DNA of 64,000 bases, taken from assembly GCA_041166025.1 (NCBI GenBank), contig JBEAMJ010000046.1:30208-94207 (forward strand), read 5' to 3'. The translations under genes were made by a program, and so were the position numbers. The stretch comes from UBA7672 sp041166025. GTDB taxonomy: Bacteria > Pseudomonadota > Alphaproteobacteria > Caulobacterales > Hyphomonadaceae. Of this stretch, positions 1 to 8,003 are shown piece by piece (position 1 is the stretch's first letter; each line of letters starts with the position of its first letter). Under the pieces are notes generated by a model. That model was given only the letters and a program-made list of their open reading frames with translations. It searched no databases and was not told the DNA's origin.

Positions 1-326
1 TTGGTCTTGAACGGCACGAAAGTCGCCGCCGAGGCCCGGCGCTTCATCAGGAGATCGCGGATCAGGAACTCGTTCGAGGCCGGGTCTTCCGGCGAGACCC
101 AGCGCTCGTCCGTCACGGTCAGCGAGACCTTCTCCCAGTTCAGCGGAACGTTCGACAGGGCTTCGTAGAGCGGGCCGGGCGTTGTCCCGCCGGCGAGCGC
201 GAGCGTTGCCTTGCGGCGCTTGCGGATGATCTCTCCGATCTTGTCGGTGAATTCCTGGGTCAGGCCGGCGAATAGCCTGCGGCGATCCTGGAAGAAGCTT
301 TCCTCGTGATTTGTGATCGTGCTCAT
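1..326 (-). CDS. pgl: 6-phosphogluconolactonase, N-terminal part (cut by window edge)
   Basis: The protein begins MSTITNHEESFF and carries LALAGGTTPGPLYEAL followed by VTDERWV, both typical of the Pgl/SOL family. That enzyme hydrolyses 6-phosphogluconolactone to 6-phosphogluconate in the oxidative pentose phosphate and Entner-Doudoroff routes. Only about 108 residues are visible and the C-terminus lies beyond position 1. The ATG at 326-324 overlaps the TGA of zwf in an ATGA arrangement, so the two genes are probably translationally coupled and expressed from a promoter upstream of zwf. Confidence 0.9.
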   Translation of the reverse strand, partial: MSTITNHEESFFQDRRRLFAGLTQEFTDKIGEIIRKRRKATLALAGGTTPGPLYEALSNVPLNWEKVSLTVTDERWVSPEDPASNEFLIRDLLMKRRASAATFVPFKT

Positions 327-1774
327 TCGTACCAGCTGTGGCCGTTCCGTTCGGTGAGGGCGAACGCGCCCGCAGGTCCCCAGCTTCCTGCCTGATAGGG
401 GGCCGGGCGCATGCCCGTGCGTGACCAGCCTTCAATGATGCGGTCGATCCAGAGCCACGCGGCTTCGGCTTCGTCGCGGCGAACGAAAAGCGTGGAGTTG
501 TCGGAGATGGCTTCGAGCAGCAGGCGCTCATATGCGATGCGTCGGCGCTTTTCCTCCCTGAAGGCGTCAAGCAGAGAGAGGTTGAGCGAGAGCGGCTGCA
601 GTTCATACCCGCCCTGGGTCAGGGTCGGCGTCTTGTTCATGATGGTCAGAGAGATCGACTCTTCGGGCTGCAGCGTGATGGTCAGCTGGTTCGCGATCAG
701 CGGCGCGCCGTTGAAGATGGAATGCGGCACGTCACGGAACTGGATCACGATCTGCGAATGGCGCGTCGGCAGGCGCTTGCCCGTGCGCAGGTAGAAGGGC
801 ACGCCGGCCCAGCGCCAGTTGTCGACATGGGCGCAGAGCGCGACGAAGGTTTCCGTATCGGAGGGCTTGCCGCCGTCCTCATCGATGTATCCGGGAACTG
901 TCTTGCCTTCCGAGACGCCGCGCGCGTACTGACCGCGGACCGTCTTGTCGCGCAGTTCGCTGTCGCGGATCGGGCGGAGGCTGCGCAATACCTTCACCTT
1001 TTCGCTGCGCACGGATTCAGGCCGCATGTCGTGCGGCGGCTCCATCGCGATGAAGCAGAGCAGCTGGAGCAGGTGGTTCTGAACCATGTCGCGCGTTGCG
1101 CCATACTCGTCGTAATAGCCGAAGCGACCCTCGACACCGAGGGTTTCGGCGACTGTGATCTGCACGTGGTCGATGGAATGACGGTTCCAGAGCGGCTCGA
1201 ACAGCGCGTTGGCGAAGCGCAGCGCGATCAGGTTCTGGACCGTTTCCTTGCCGAGATAGTGGTCGATCCGGAAAGTCCGGTTCTCGGCGAAGTGCTGGGC
1301 GATGGCGCCGTTGATCTGCTCGCAGGTCGCAAGGCTCTTGCCGATAGGCTTTTCAACAATGACCCCGTTTGGGGCGCCGGTGAGCCCCTGCGCGGCGAGG
1401 CCCTGGACGATCGGGATGTAGAGGGCAGGCGAGGTCGAAAGGTAGAACAGCGCGCCGCTGGCCGAGCCTTTGAGCTTCTCGCGCAGCGCAACGTAGGACG
1501 CAGGGTCCGTTGCGTCACCTGCGACATATGCCAGGCGCTCTTCGAAGGCCGCCCAGGCCTGCTCCGAGAAAAAGGCGCCGGCGCGCTCCTCCACCCAGGC
1601 CTTCACGCCGGAGCGGAACTCGGCGTCGGAATGCGCCGACCTGGCGGCGCCGACGATCTTAAGACCGGTCGGCAAAAGCCCATCCGCATCAAGGAAATAG
1701 AGCGACGGGAACAGCATCCGCCGGGCCAGGTCGCCCGTCGCGCCGAAGATCACAAAAGCCCCGGGCGTATTCAT
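323..1774 (-). CDS. zwf: Glucose-6-phosphate 1-dehydrogenase
   Basis: This 483-residue protein has the usual family length. It shows the NADP-binding loop GATGDLA at residues 11-17, EKPIGKS at 141-147, and the active-site signature RIDHYLGKE at 169-177 with its catalytic His and Lys. The enzyme oxidises glucose-6-phosphate to 6-phosphogluconolactone and yields NADPH. It is first in an operon with pgl (ATGA overlap), so the first two steps of the pathway are made together. No terminator is seen between the genes. Confidence 0.97.
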   Translation of the reverse strand: MNTPGAFVIFGATGDLARRMLFPSLYFLDADGLLPTGLKIVGAARSAHSDAEFRSGVKAWVEERAGAFFSEQAWAAFEERLAYVAGDATDPASYVALREKLKGSASGALFYLSTSPALYIPIVQGLAAQGLTGAPNGVIVEKPIGKSLATCEQINGAIAQHFAENRTFRIDHYLGKETVQNLIALRFANALFEPLWNRHSIDHVQITVAETLGVEGRFGYYDEYGATRDMVQNHLLQLLCFIAMEPPHDMRPESVRSEKVKVLRSLRPIRDSELRDKTVRGQYARGVSEGKTVPGYIDEDGGKPSDTETFVALCAHVDNWRWAGVPFYLRTGKRLPTRHSQIVIQFRDVPHSIFNGAPLIANQLTITLQPEESISLTIMNKTPTLTQGGYELQPLSLNLSLLDAFREEKRRRIAYERLLLEAISDNSTLFVRRDEAEAAWLWIDRIIEGWSRTGMRPAPYQAGSWGPAGAFALTERNGHSWYE

Positions 1775-1958
1775 TTCACGACCTCAGGGCAGCGCCGCGC
1801 CGTGGGTCAAGCGGAATTACGCAGCCTGGCGTGGATTACACGCTATCGGCGAGGCGGAACGCAGTGTTTCGCTAAAGCGGTGCTGAAAGAGGGAAGGCCG
1901 GGCGGAGCTGCGGGCCAATTGTTCAGGTCGGACAGTTGGGTCATACCTGTCTCCGGAT

Positions 1959-2032
1959 GCGGGTGTAGCTCAATGGTAGAGCAGAAGCTTCCCAAGCTTA
2001 CGACGAGGGTTCGATTCCCTTCACCCGCTCCA
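1959..2032 (+). tRNA. tRNA-Gly (anticodon CCC)
   Basis: The 74-nt sequence folds as a cloverleaf. The 7-bp acceptor stem is GCGGGTG/CACCCGC, the D arm contains GCTC..GAGC, the T arm contains GGGTTCGATTCCC, and the CCA end is encoded. The anticodon stem AAGC/GCTT closes the loop TTCCCAA, which gives anticodon CCC, the same arrangement as E. coli glyU. It reads GGG codons. A short 4-nt variable loop fits tRNA-Gly. Confidence 0.95.
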
Positions 2033-2329
2033 GCCCCCCACAGGTCCAGCCCAAGGTTTCCGCGTCCTGGACCAAGCCCAGGCAGGCATCCGGACCAGAT
2101 CCAGCAAGACGCCGGTAGGCGTCGCGAGGACTTTTCTCTCCCCGTTCTGGGTGTTGAAGCGCCAAGTCCGATGCTGAATTCAGGACAAGTTTGGCGAAGC
2201 CTGCCACATAGTCGTGCTTGACCAAAATGTCCGGTTGCTAGCGATCACAACCAGTGGTCTTGGGTGGTCTCGGCGTGGGCGCTCAACTGCAGGCCGTGGG
2301 GACGGCGCGCCCGAGGGAGGGACTGCCTC

Positions 2330-2740
2330 ATGGATGCAAGCGTGGTGGCACGTCTGCTCGAGCAGACCGCGCGGGCCGTTTACGAGTCACGCGGACCCAA
2401 GGCAATTCACGCCGGCCAGTGGGCGGTGCTGCGCTATCTGGCGCATGCGAGCAAGCAGGTGCGCACAGTAGGGGGCGTTGCGAGCCATCTTGGCGTGACG
2501 CATGCGCCCGCCTCGCGCGCGGTGGCATCGCTCGCTCGCAAGAACTATGTTGTCGTCCGGACGGATGCAGAGGACCGGCGTATCCGACGGATCGAGCTGA
2601 CGCACCAGGGCAAGGCGTTGCTCGAGCACGATCCCGTTCACCGTCTCACGGGCGCGATCGCGGGGCTGGGCCATGACAGGCAGCGGGACCTCGCCGCAAC
2701 GCTCGAGACGCTCTATGCTCGGCTGACGAAGACATCGTAG
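2330..2740 (+). CDS. MarR-type winged-helix regulator
   Basis: The 136-residue protein has an N-terminal helix, then a winged helix: recognition segment HLGVTHAPASRAVASLARK, then a wing with RTDAEDRRIRRIELT. Both are typical of MarR/SlyA repressors. I chose the ATG at 2330 because GGGAGGG lies about 8 nt upstream. An in-frame start at 2264 has no such site and adds an unlikely leader. The gene sits 8 nt before the methionine sulfoxide reductase gene on the same strand, so the two are probably co-transcribed, which suggests oxidative or electrophile stress control. The ligand is unknown. Confidence 0.75.
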   Translation: MDASVVARLLEQTARAVYESRGPKAIHAGQWAVLRYLAHASKQVRTVGGVASHLGVTHAPASRAVASLARKNYVVVRTDAEDRRIRRIELTHQGKALLEHDPVHRLTGAIAGLGHDRQRDLAATLETLYARLTKTS

Positions 2741-2748
2741 GCTTCAGC

Positions 2749-3240
2749 GTGGCCGAACAGCAGATTCAGTATTCCACCGACAAGGCGATGGCCTATCGGC
2801 AGCTGGAGGAGGAAATCTCCAGTGTTGTGGCGGGAGAGGCGTCGCGCACAGCGCGCTACGCCACGACCGTATCTTTGCTCAAGGCCGCGTTCGGGGAGCG
2901 ATTCTTCTGGTGCGGGTTCTATGAAGTCGACCCGCTGAAGCCGCGCGAGCTGGTGGTCGGCCCATACCAGGGGACGCTTGGCTGTCTGCGCATCCCGTTC
3001 GACAAGGGCGTGTGCGGGGCGTGCGCCTCGACTCGGGAAACTGTCGTTGTGCCCGACGTGCATGCCTTCCCGGGCCACATTGCATGTGATTCGCGATCGA
3101 ACTCGGAGATCGTCGTGCCCGTGTTTGACGCAACGGGCGCCCTGGTCGCAGTCCTTGACGTCGACTCGACCGAATTTGCTGCGTTCGACGCGGTCGATGC
3201 GCGTGGGCTGGAAGCCGTGTGCCGGGCGATGCTCAGGTGA
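2749..3240 (+). CDS. msrC: Free methionine-(R)-sulfoxide reductase (GAF domain)
   Basis: The 163-residue single GAF domain matches the fRMsr (MsrC/YebR) family, which reduces free Met-R-sulfoxide using active-site cysteines. Diagnostic segments are FWCGFY, VVGPYQGTLGCLRI, KGVCG, VHAFPGHIACDSRSNSEI and VLDVDS. The three conserved cysteines fall in GTLGCLRI, KGVCGAC and HIACDS. The start is a GTG at 2749; an in-frame ATG at 2788 would cut into the first helix. Its 3' end overlaps the convergent cystatin-lipoprotein gene by 8 nt. Confidence 0.88.
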   Translation: MAEQQIQYSTDKAMAYRQLEEEISSVVAGEASRTARYATTVSLLKAAFGERFFWCGFYEVDPLKPRELVVGPYQGTLGCLRIPFDKGVCGACASTRETVVVPDVHAFPGHIACDSRSNSEIVVPVFDATGALVAVLDVDSTEFAAFDAVDARGLEAVCRAMLR

Positions 3241-3631
3241 GCTTTTCGTAGCTGGTCACTTCCAACTTGCCATCGAGGGAACGAAAGACCGTGACACCAT
3301 ACCGGGCGCCGCCTGTCATTGTAATCCTGAACGCGTAGTTGATGCCGGCGACGACCTGCAGCTCGGCTTCCACATTCTCGACGAGGGCGCGCGTCGGATT
3401 GCGCGTGTAGATTGCGTCGACGGCCACGGCTTGCGCGGCCTTCACCATCTCGTCGTCGAGGCTGGCGGGAGAGTAACCGCCCGTTATCGCGGGTTCGGAC
3501 GCGGGCATCGAGGCGGGCGGCGTTGTCGCGACAGCGGCCTGTTCAGGGGCCGGTGCGGGTTCAGGCGTCGGGGCAGGCGGCGTGCAAGCGGCGAACAGGG
3601 CGCCCATCGAGATGACGAATGCGATGCGCAT
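3233..3631 (-). CDS. Cystatin-domain lipoprotein
   Basis: This 132-residue protein starts with a lipoprotein signal peptide (lipobox around Cys16, FAAC) and a Pro/Ala-rich linker. A cystatin-like domain follows: GGYSP near residue 51, the QxVxG hairpin in ELQVVAGINY at about 90-99, and YGVTVFRSLDGKLEVTSY at the end. In cystatins the N-terminal Gly and QxVxG loop wedge into papain-like cysteine proteases, so a periplasmic or outer-membrane protease-inhibitor role is plausible but inferred. The ATG at 3631 has GGAAGG upstream. A longer reading to 3748 lacks a signal peptide and was rejected. Confidence 0.72.
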   Translation of the reverse strand: MRIAFVISMGALFAACTPPAPTPEPAPAPEQAAVATTPPASMPASEPAITGGYSPASLDDEMVKAAQAVAVDAIYTRNPTRALVENVEAELQVVAGINYAFRITMTGGARYGVTVFRSLDGKLEVTSYEKLT

Positions 3632-3729
3632 GTGGATCCTTCCATAGTTGCCGGAAAGTCTATTCCCTGTTGTCTCGCAGCGTAATACTGTTCTGCAGGT
3701 TCGTCGCGCATCGCGGACGATCCTGAGCT

Positions 3730-4473
3730 TCAGCCCGCCTTCGCCCACTTACCGTCGGCGCCCTTGCGGTAGAAGGTGAAGCTTGCGGGGTCCCACGGTG
3801 CATCGTCCTGGCCGAGCATGTGGAAGAGGGCGTAGCTCGGGCGCGACTCCCAGAATTGCACGGCATCACCTGTGAAGCCGTTCGGACCGCAGGCATTCCA
3901 CGGCTCATCCGGGTTTAATGTGTTCATCTCCGCCGTGAGTTCAGCGTTGGGAACAAGTTCGAATGTCCTGCCCGCGACGACAGGCCCCGTCCGAGGCTTG
4001 ATCTCGCACCGTGTGCGTTGGTCTTCGGGCGCCTTGCCGAGAGTCTTAAGGGCGGCCTGCTCTGCGGTCTCGCCGGCTGCGAGCGGGAGCATCTCCAAAA
4101 TGAATACGGCCTGATCTTCCGGCGTGCCATCCATGCGGTACTTCACATAGCTCTGCACCACCTCATAGCGGTTCGGTACCCAGCCCTCCGGGGTGCAATC
4201 CTGCGCGCGGAAGACAATAGCGTCGGTGGGCGTGAGGCCGATTTCCTGCGTTCTCCACTCGCACTTTGCCGCGAGCTTCGGGGCCTGTGGGTTGGTTCTG
4301 AGGAAGATCGACACATCGGCATTGCTGCAAAGGCCGGTGAGCGGGAGCGGGTTGCAGGCGCTGGCAGCTGCCGGCGCGGCAGCCGGCGCATCAGGTGCAG
4401 CGCCGGTCCCGTCGCTGCACGCATAGATGGCCAACGAAGCGGTTGAGGCGAGCAAGATCTTGGTGAGCTTCAT
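3730..4473 (-). CDS. Hypothetical lipoprotein
   Basis: The 247-residue protein has an N-terminal signal peptide ending in the lipobox-like IYAC (Cys19), then an Ala/Pro-rich spacer and a Cys-containing globular region (motifs CNPLPLTGLC, CEWRTQEIG, RCEIKPRTG, ACGPNGFTG). The even number of cysteines suggests disulfides in the periplasm. I do not recognise the family. It is the middle gene of three minus-strand genes that all encode exported proteins (3233-6052), separated by about 100 nt each, which may be one transcription unit. Confidence 0.7.
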   Translation of the reverse strand: MKLTKILLASTASLAIYACSDGTGAAPDAPAAAPAAASACNPLPLTGLCSNADVSIFLRTNPQAPKLAAKCEWRTQEIGLTPTDAIVFRAQDCTPEGWVPNRYEVVQSYVKYRMDGTPEDQAVFILEMLPLAAGETAEQAALKTLGKAPEDQRTRCEIKPRTGPVVAGRTFELVPNAELTAEMNTLNPDEPWNACGPNGFTGDAVQFWESRPSYALFHMLGQDDAPWDPASFTFYRKGADGKWAKAG

Positions 4474-4576
4474 CCTTCAATCCTACCGCCGCTCTGCAAA
4501 AAGGGCACCAAGCGGCACCGCAACTCAAAAGTCGCCGGTCGCTTCTAGCCTCGCGCCGTCGGATCGCTCAAGCGGG

Positions 4577-6052
4577 TCATTGCGGCTTGGGCGCCGTAGA
4601 CGCGTACTTCGCTGCGGCGTCTGCCCACTTATAGGGCAGGGTGTCAGGGACGATGCTCACTTCCGTTGTGAACTTGAAGGGCGCTGCGGGGATGCCGCTT
4701 TCGAAGGTCGCTTCGACGAAGAAAGCCGTGAAGCCTTCCGTGGGCATCGGCACCTGGGCGAAGTAATTGCCTTCCGGACCGGGCTCGATGACCGTGGAGG
4801 TGTAGATTTTGCCGACGCTCTCGACGCGGAAGTCGCGCGTCTTGGGATTGTGGGCCTGCCAGAGCCTCACCTCGAGCGGCTTGTCGAGTGGGCTGAGGGC
4901 GATGCCGTTGGCGTCGACCTTGTTCCAGATGAAGTCCGGCCGCTTGCCACCGGTGATGACCGAATTGTACCAGGCCAGCATCGAGTCCTGCGCGTCGGAG
5001 CCAGCGAGATTGTGGGCCGCGTTCTCGACATAGCGCAGACGTTTTTCCTGCGGCATTGCCTCATAGTAGAAGCGGGAGTTATCCGGCAGGAAGAACTGGT
5101 CGCCTGACGCGTTCACGATGAATTTCGGGATCGTGAGACGCGCGCGGTCACGATAGTTGTAGGCGTCCTCGATCGCGAGCACGGCCTGGTATTCCGGCGT
5201 GCCGATCTTGTGCGGGAAAAGGCCGTGGCTGACATAGTCGCCCAGCGATGGCGCGAAGAAGCCGAGCACCTCGAAATGGTGTTTGGTGATCTCTTCCGAA
5301 TTCAGCGCGTCGATGACCAGCGGCATGATGCCGATGACACGTTCGTCTACTGCGCCGACGAGCCACGTCGTCCAGCCGCGCTTGGAGGCGCCAGAGACCA
5401 CGAACTGGTTGATGGCGACCTGGCCGCCTGCATCGGACTTCATGAATTCCTGCGTGGCGTCCATCGCCTTGACGCCGGCTTTCACCATGGCGAGGCGCAC
5501 GAGCCATTCATCGTCCTTGGTCGTGAAGTGCTTCACGCGCGTATAGGCGATGATGTCATCTTCCCACCGCGGCTTGTCCTTCGAGTCGGTGAAGGTTAGC
5601 GGCTGGTTGGGCACCATGCCGACCTCGGCCACGACGGAGCCCGTTTCCTTCGCGATGCGGATGGAGCGGTCCTGCCCGTCAGTTGGTGCGGGGTCAGTGT
5701 TGTCGCCCTGCCAGATAAAGAGGAGGGCCTCGTCGTGCTTCACCTCGGCCGGTTTCACGATGGTCATCCAATGCTTCCACACCGGCTTGTCGACATCGAC
5801 TTCTGTGCGCCAGGTCTGCGACGTCATTTCGAGGACGAAGGTCGTGTAACCGTCGCCCTGCTTGGTGGAGACCAGCTCCCATTTGTAGGCAGGATCGGGC
5901 TTGGCGACGTAGGCGTCGAGCGCGGTCTTCTCCTCGGGCTTGACCGAGAGGTCGGCGGAGGGAGTAGCCGGGACTTCGGGCGCTGACGCGGGAGCAGGGG
6001 TGCATGCAACCAGCGCCGCGGCGCAGGCTAAAGAGAGTGTTCTGCGAATCAT
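4577..6052 (-). CDS. PhoPQ-activated pathogenicity-related (PqaA-type) alpha/beta hydrolase
   Basis: The 491-residue protein has a lipoprotein-like leader (AALVACTP, Cys17). Its body matches the PhoPQ-activated pathogenicity-related family (PF10142): WKHWMTIVKP, the nucleophile elbow VSGASKRGWTTWL, then NASGDQFFLPD and ENAAHNLAG, which supply a plausible Ser-Asp-His triad. Family members are secreted or surface alpha/beta hydrolases of poorly known substrate. A C-terminal beta-rich segment (VRLWQAHNPKTRDFRVE) follows the hydrolase core. The gene is minus-strand, downstream of the MFS transporter but separated from it by a strong hairpin at 6185-6210. Confidence 0.85.
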   Translation of the reverse strand: MIRRTLSLACAAALVACTPAPASAPEVPATPSADLSVKPEEKTALDAYVAKPDPAYKWELVSTKQGDGYTTFVLEMTSQTWRTEVDVDKPVWKHWMTIVKPAEVKHDEALLFIWQGDNTDPAPTDGQDRSIRIAKETGSVVAEVGMVPNQPLTFTDSKDKPRWEDDIIAYTRVKHFTTKDDEWLVRLAMVKAGVKAMDATQEFMKSDAGGQVAINQFVVSGASKRGWTTWLVGAVDERVIGIMPLVIDALNSEEITKHHFEVLGFFAPSLGDYVSHGLFPHKIGTPEYQAVLAIEDAYNYRDRARLTIPKFIVNASGDQFFLPDNSRFYYEAMPQEKRLRYVENAAHNLAGSDAQDSMLAWYNSVITGGKRPDFIWNKVDANGIALSPLDKPLEVRLWQAHNPKTRDFRVESVGKIYTSTVIEPGPEGNYFAQVPMPTEGFTAFFVEATFESGIPAAPFKFTTEVSIVPDTLPYKWADAAAKYASTAPKPQ

Positions 6053-6184
6053 GATGACGCTCCCGTCCAGCTGTGATCGCCGGTCGGGACACTTTAGAGC
6101 GAGATCGCAAGCTTTGTCATTCCCGCTCTCGACGCTTCGCTGGCGACCGGAAAGGCAGACTTACTTTGGCGCGCTGTTATGGAA

Positions 6185-6210
6185 AGGCCGCGCGATTGCT
6201 CGCGCGGCCT
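6185..6210 (-). terminator. Hairpin terminator behind the MFS transporter
   Basis: A perfect 11-bp inverted repeat (AGGCCGCGCGA, loop 4 nt, TCGCGCGGCCT) lies 20 nt past the stop codon of the minus-strand MFS gene. The T tract on that strand is short (TTT), so termination may be partial. It separates the transporter from the PqaA-type gene. Confidence 0.65.
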
Positions 6211-6230
6211 CTCTTTGGTTGTGACGTGTC

Positions 6231-7802
6231 TCAGGCTTCTTTGGGCTTGCGGCCCATCGACCGGACCACGAGGAACAGGCCGAGCAGCAGCGAGATGACG
6301 ATGAGTCCAAGCTGCATCATTTGCACCGGGTCGGTCGAAGTGAGTCCCGGCACGCCGCCGAAGAAGTAGCGTGCGCCGAGGCCGCCTGCGCCGCAAATGA
6401 ACAGGAGGATGCCAACGCGTGCGCCGCCATCTGATACCGCCTTGCCGGCCTTGACTTCGCGCCCAATCGCCATTGCCTCAAGGGCAATAAAGACGAGAGC
6501 GAGGACGAAGAACGGCGTCATCCACATCAGGGCCTCGCGCAGGCCTTCCTGTGCAGCGAGCGTCGCGTCTACCCCGGCGGCGATCTTTGCCGTCGCGAAA
6601 TTGGTCGAGAGGATACCAACCAGCGTGGGGCCGGCGCCCAGACCGATGAAGTTGAGGATCATCAGCAGGATGGCGCTCGACATGGTGCGCTGCGAGGCCT
6701 TCACCGAGTTGTTCACCAGCGCGAGCGCCGGCGCCAGGTAGAAGATGTTGAGCAACAGCGGCAGGATCAGCAGGGCAAGGGCCATCGTCCATTCTTGCGC
6801 CTGTGTGTAGAAGTACCAGAACGGCGTCGCCGCAGCCATGGCGATCAGCGGCACGAGAGCGTACCAAACACGGGCGCGCTTCGACAGGCGGTCTACGACG
6901 GCGCCCGACGCGATTGTCCCGATGCCGATGCCGACGCCGACGACGAGCGCGTACCAGAGCGCGATCTGGTCGGGCGTCATCTTGAGGACGCGGATCAGGA
7001 AAGGCGCATTGAATCCGAGCGCGGCATAGCCGACGAGCGAGGAGAAGCCGCACCCCAGCGCACACCATAGCAAGACCGGGCGGCTGATGAACTCCCAGAA
7101 GGTCTGGCCGAAGCTCGAACTTTCCTGCGGGGCGGCCGCCGCATAGCCGGGATCCATCGCGCCGCGCTTGGGTTCGCGAACGACAAACAGCATGATCAGC
7201 GCGGCGATCACGCCTGCAACACCGATCGCAATGAAAGCAGTGCGCCAGCCGAAATACTTGTCGATCTGCGCGCCGAAGGCGATGGCCGCGGCCTGACCCA
7301 GAGGCACACCCATCGAGAAGATCGCGAGCGCAAGGCCGCGCTTCTCGGCGGGGAAGTAGTCCGAGATGATCGAGTAGGACGGCGGGGCGCCTGCCGCTTC
7401 GCCGACGCCGACGCCCATGCGGGCAGCCAGCAGGGTGGGATAGTTCTGCGCCAGGCCGCACGCCGCCGTGAAAGCCGACCACAGCGTCGCTCCGGCATAA
7501 AGGATATTGCGGCGGCTAGTGCGGTCCGCCATGAAGCCGACCACGACGCCTAGCACGGTGTAGACCAGCGCAAACCAGAAGCCGGTCATCCAGCCCATCT
7601 GCGCATCGGTAAGCCCCACGGTCGTCCCGTCGGGCAGCGTCGTCGCGAAGGCCGGGTCCTTCTTGATCGACTCGATCAGCACCGACATCAGCTGCCGGTC
7701 GAGGAAGTTGAAGATGTAGATGAAGCCCAGCATTGCCAGCACGACCCAGGCATACGCGGTCGTACGCTGCGCGCCGGGCGGCGCGGCTGTGGTCTCGGTC
7801 AT
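6231..7802 (-). CDS. MFS transporter, spinster-like family
   Basis: The 523-residue protein has about 12 hydrophobic segments. It shows the spinster/NepI-like MFS signatures LGFIYIFNFLDRQLMSVL in TM1, the loop GFMADRTSRRNILYAGA between TM2 and TM3, and GVGVGEAAGAPPSYSIISDY in TM4. Such alphaproteobacterial carriers are usually annotated as organic-anion or sugar transporters. The substrate is not predictable here. The ATG at 7802 is preceded by GGGAGG; an upstream in-frame extension to 7964 is not membrane-like. It diverges from ettA. Confidence 0.85.
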   Translation of the reverse strand: MTETTAAPPGAQRTTAYAWVVLAMLGFIYIFNFLDRQLMSVLIESIKKDPAFATTLPDGTTVGLTDAQMGWMTGFWFALVYTVLGVVVGFMADRTSRRNILYAGATLWSAFTAACGLAQNYPTLLAARMGVGVGEAAGAPPSYSIISDYFPAEKRGLALAIFSMGVPLGQAAAIAFGAQIDKYFGWRTAFIAIGVAGVIAALIMLFVVREPKRGAMDPGYAAAAPQESSSFGQTFWEFISRPVLLWCALGCGFSSLVGYAALGFNAPFLIRVLKMTPDQIALWYALVVGVGIGIGTIASGAVVDRLSKRARVWYALVPLIAMAAATPFWYFYTQAQEWTMALALLILPLLLNIFYLAPALALVNNSVKASQRTMSSAILLMILNFIGLGAGPTLVGILSTNFATAKIAAGVDATLAAQEGLREALMWMTPFFVLALVFIALEAMAIGREVKAGKAVSDGGARVGILLFICGAGGLGARYFFGGVPGLTSTDPVQMMQLGLIVISLLLGLFLVVRSMGRKPKEA

Positions 7803-8003
7803 TGTCTGCCTCCCGGTCGGCCTTGGGCCCTTATTGGAATGCGCTAGTTTCCATATCGCCGGTGGATTGGCCAGTCGCTTGTCGCCGCAGGAGAATGGCA
7901 GGTCTTGCCGCGTCTGCGAAAAGAGCGGGCCGGGCCGCTTGATCTCCCCCTCCCGGCAGAGCATCTAACCCCCGCCCATCTCCCCGGTCCGCAGGAACAC
8001 TCC

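Noticed and set aside
722..2221. Long plus-strand open frame (499 codons) opposite zwf and across the tRNA
   Set aside because: It is antisense to a clear G6PDH gene and runs through tRNA-Gly, and its sequence has no recognisable motifs. High GC content opens many such frames.
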